This document shows positions 42,533 to 42,886 of a stretch of DNA of 42,886 bases, one piece after another. The position numbers and the translations under genes are program-made. This DNA is from an uncultured Granulosicoccaceae bacterium. GTDB lineage: Bacteria; Pseudomonadota; Gammaproteobacteria; Granulosicoccales; Granulosicoccaceae. The DNA is taken from positions 1-42,886 of the forward strand of contig CALLOA010000147.1 in assembly GCA_938005265.1 (NCBI GenBank), given 5' to 3'. Numbering within the stretch: the first letter of the stretch is position 1; each line of letters starts with the position of its first letter. Below the pieces are notes generated by a model. It did no database searches. It had not been told where the DNA came from and saw only the letters and a program-made list of their open reading frames with translations.

Positions 42533-42886
42533 TCAGTTGGATTCCCAACGTTTTACAAGCTCGTCATAAGCAATGGTTTCACCCTGCGGCTTTTCATTGT
42601 CAAGCTTGGCTTTGGGCGAACCCGGCTGATCAAGCCAGAAAGACGCTTCTTTCTCTTCGTTGAGTCGAGGACCGCAACCACCATAAACATTGGCTTTTTC
42701 ATCTGCGGCCTGCATTCGCGCCATAGTGACATCCATTTCACTTGCGAGACGATCCATCGCTTCCTGAGGCGTAAATGCACCGGAGTTGACATCACCAATC
42801 TGTTGCCACCAGATCTGTGCAAGCTTGGGATAATCAGGAACATTCACACCTGTTGGAGACCAGCGAACACGATCAGGAGATCGATA
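42533..42886 (-). CDS. glpV: Periplasmic glycerol-binding protein GlpV, C-terminal part (gene continues past the window)
   Basis: The visible 117 residues are the C-terminus of a longer solute-binding protein; the frame stays open to the window edge. Segments such as YRSPDRVRWSPTG, NVPDYPKLAQIWWQQIGDV, EAMDRLASEMD and ETIAYDELVKRW resemble the end of the GlpV glycerol-binding protein of rhizobial ABC systems. This protein would capture glycerol in the periplasm and present it to GlpPQ. It lies 79 bases upstream of the regulator on the same strand. A GTG at 42847 could be mistaken for the start of a short gene, but it is internal because the homologous reading continues before it. Confidence 0.85.
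   Translation of the reverse strand, partial: YRSPDRVRWSPTGVNVPDYPKLAQIWWQQIGDVNSGAFTPQEAMDRLASEMDVTMARMQAADEKANVYGGCGPRLNEEKEASFWLDQPGSPKAKLDNEKPQGETIAYDELVKRWESN

Noticed and set aside
42533..42847. A complete 104-residue gene at the right edge
   Set aside because: The frame continues upstream to the window edge with GlpV-like sequence, so this is the C-terminus of a larger gene.
1..42886. CRISPR arrays, tRNA or rRNA genes, insertion sequences, phage genes
   Set aside because: I saw no regularly spaced repeats, no tRNA-like cloverleaf ends, no transposase or integrase motifs and no attachment-site duplications.

Overview
The window reads as a stretch of gammaproteobacterial chromosome of roughly even base composition. 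The main evidence is gene order: purN, purM, a DUF2066 gene and hda sit next to wrbA, and a DUF3108 gene follows purN, as in Pseudomonas and relatives. A second block (proA, nadD, rsfS, rlmH, maf, rng, yhdP) is also typical of Gammaproteobacteria. Two catabolic modules flank this core: an ATP-dependent hydantoinase/oxoprolinase operon on the left and an ABC-type glycerol uptake operon on the right. An ABC glycerol importer beside an aerobic glycerol-3-phosphate dehydrogenase is best known from Alphaproteobacteria and some marine Gammaproteobacteria, so a marine, metabolically versatile gammaproteobacterium is my guess. I cannot name the genus.

Region 1 (1-7437). A minus-strand operon holds a fused HyuA-HyuB hydantoinase/5-oxoprolinase-type enzyme, a DAO-family FAD oxidoreductase, an HpaI/GarL-type aldolase and a uronate dehydrogenase-like protein cut by the window edge. 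A divergent LysR regulator and a 7-3-7 palindrome with T-N11-A spacing lie at the head. An 8-bp hairpin just before the hyuAB start codon contains its ribosome binding site. Region 2 (7461-11822) has a PlpD-like patatin with POTRA and outer-membrane barrel (type Vd) and a solitary GspE/PilB-type ATPase.

Region 3 (11969-21720) is the wrbA/DUF2069, hda/DUF2066 and purM/purN/DUF3108 core, then a putative outer-membrane barrel protein of unknown family, darP, and a large unrecognised lipoprotein. Region 4 (21729-31462) runs on the minus strand from proA through a small basic unknown protein, nadD, rsfS, rlmH, maf and rng to yhdP. These genes serve proline and NAD synthesis, ribosome maturation, nucleotide-pool cleaning, RNA processing and envelope lipid transport. 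A good intrinsic terminator separates proA from the rest.

Region 5 (31593-35526) contains tatD, an unknown membrane-anchored protein, a GNAT acetyltransferase and a DegQ-like periplasmic protease. Region 6 (35568-42886) is a compact minus-strand glycerol operon: binding protein glpV (only its C-terminus is in the window), the DeoR/GlpR regulator, ATPases glpS and glpT, permeases glpP and glpQ, small membrane protein glpU, then glpD. It would import glycerol and oxidise glycerol 3-phosphate; no glycerol kinase is visible, so glpK is presumably outside the window. The two ATPases carry complementary defects that leave one consensus ATP site, and glpV and glpD occupy swapped ends compared with the rhizobial operon as I remember it.
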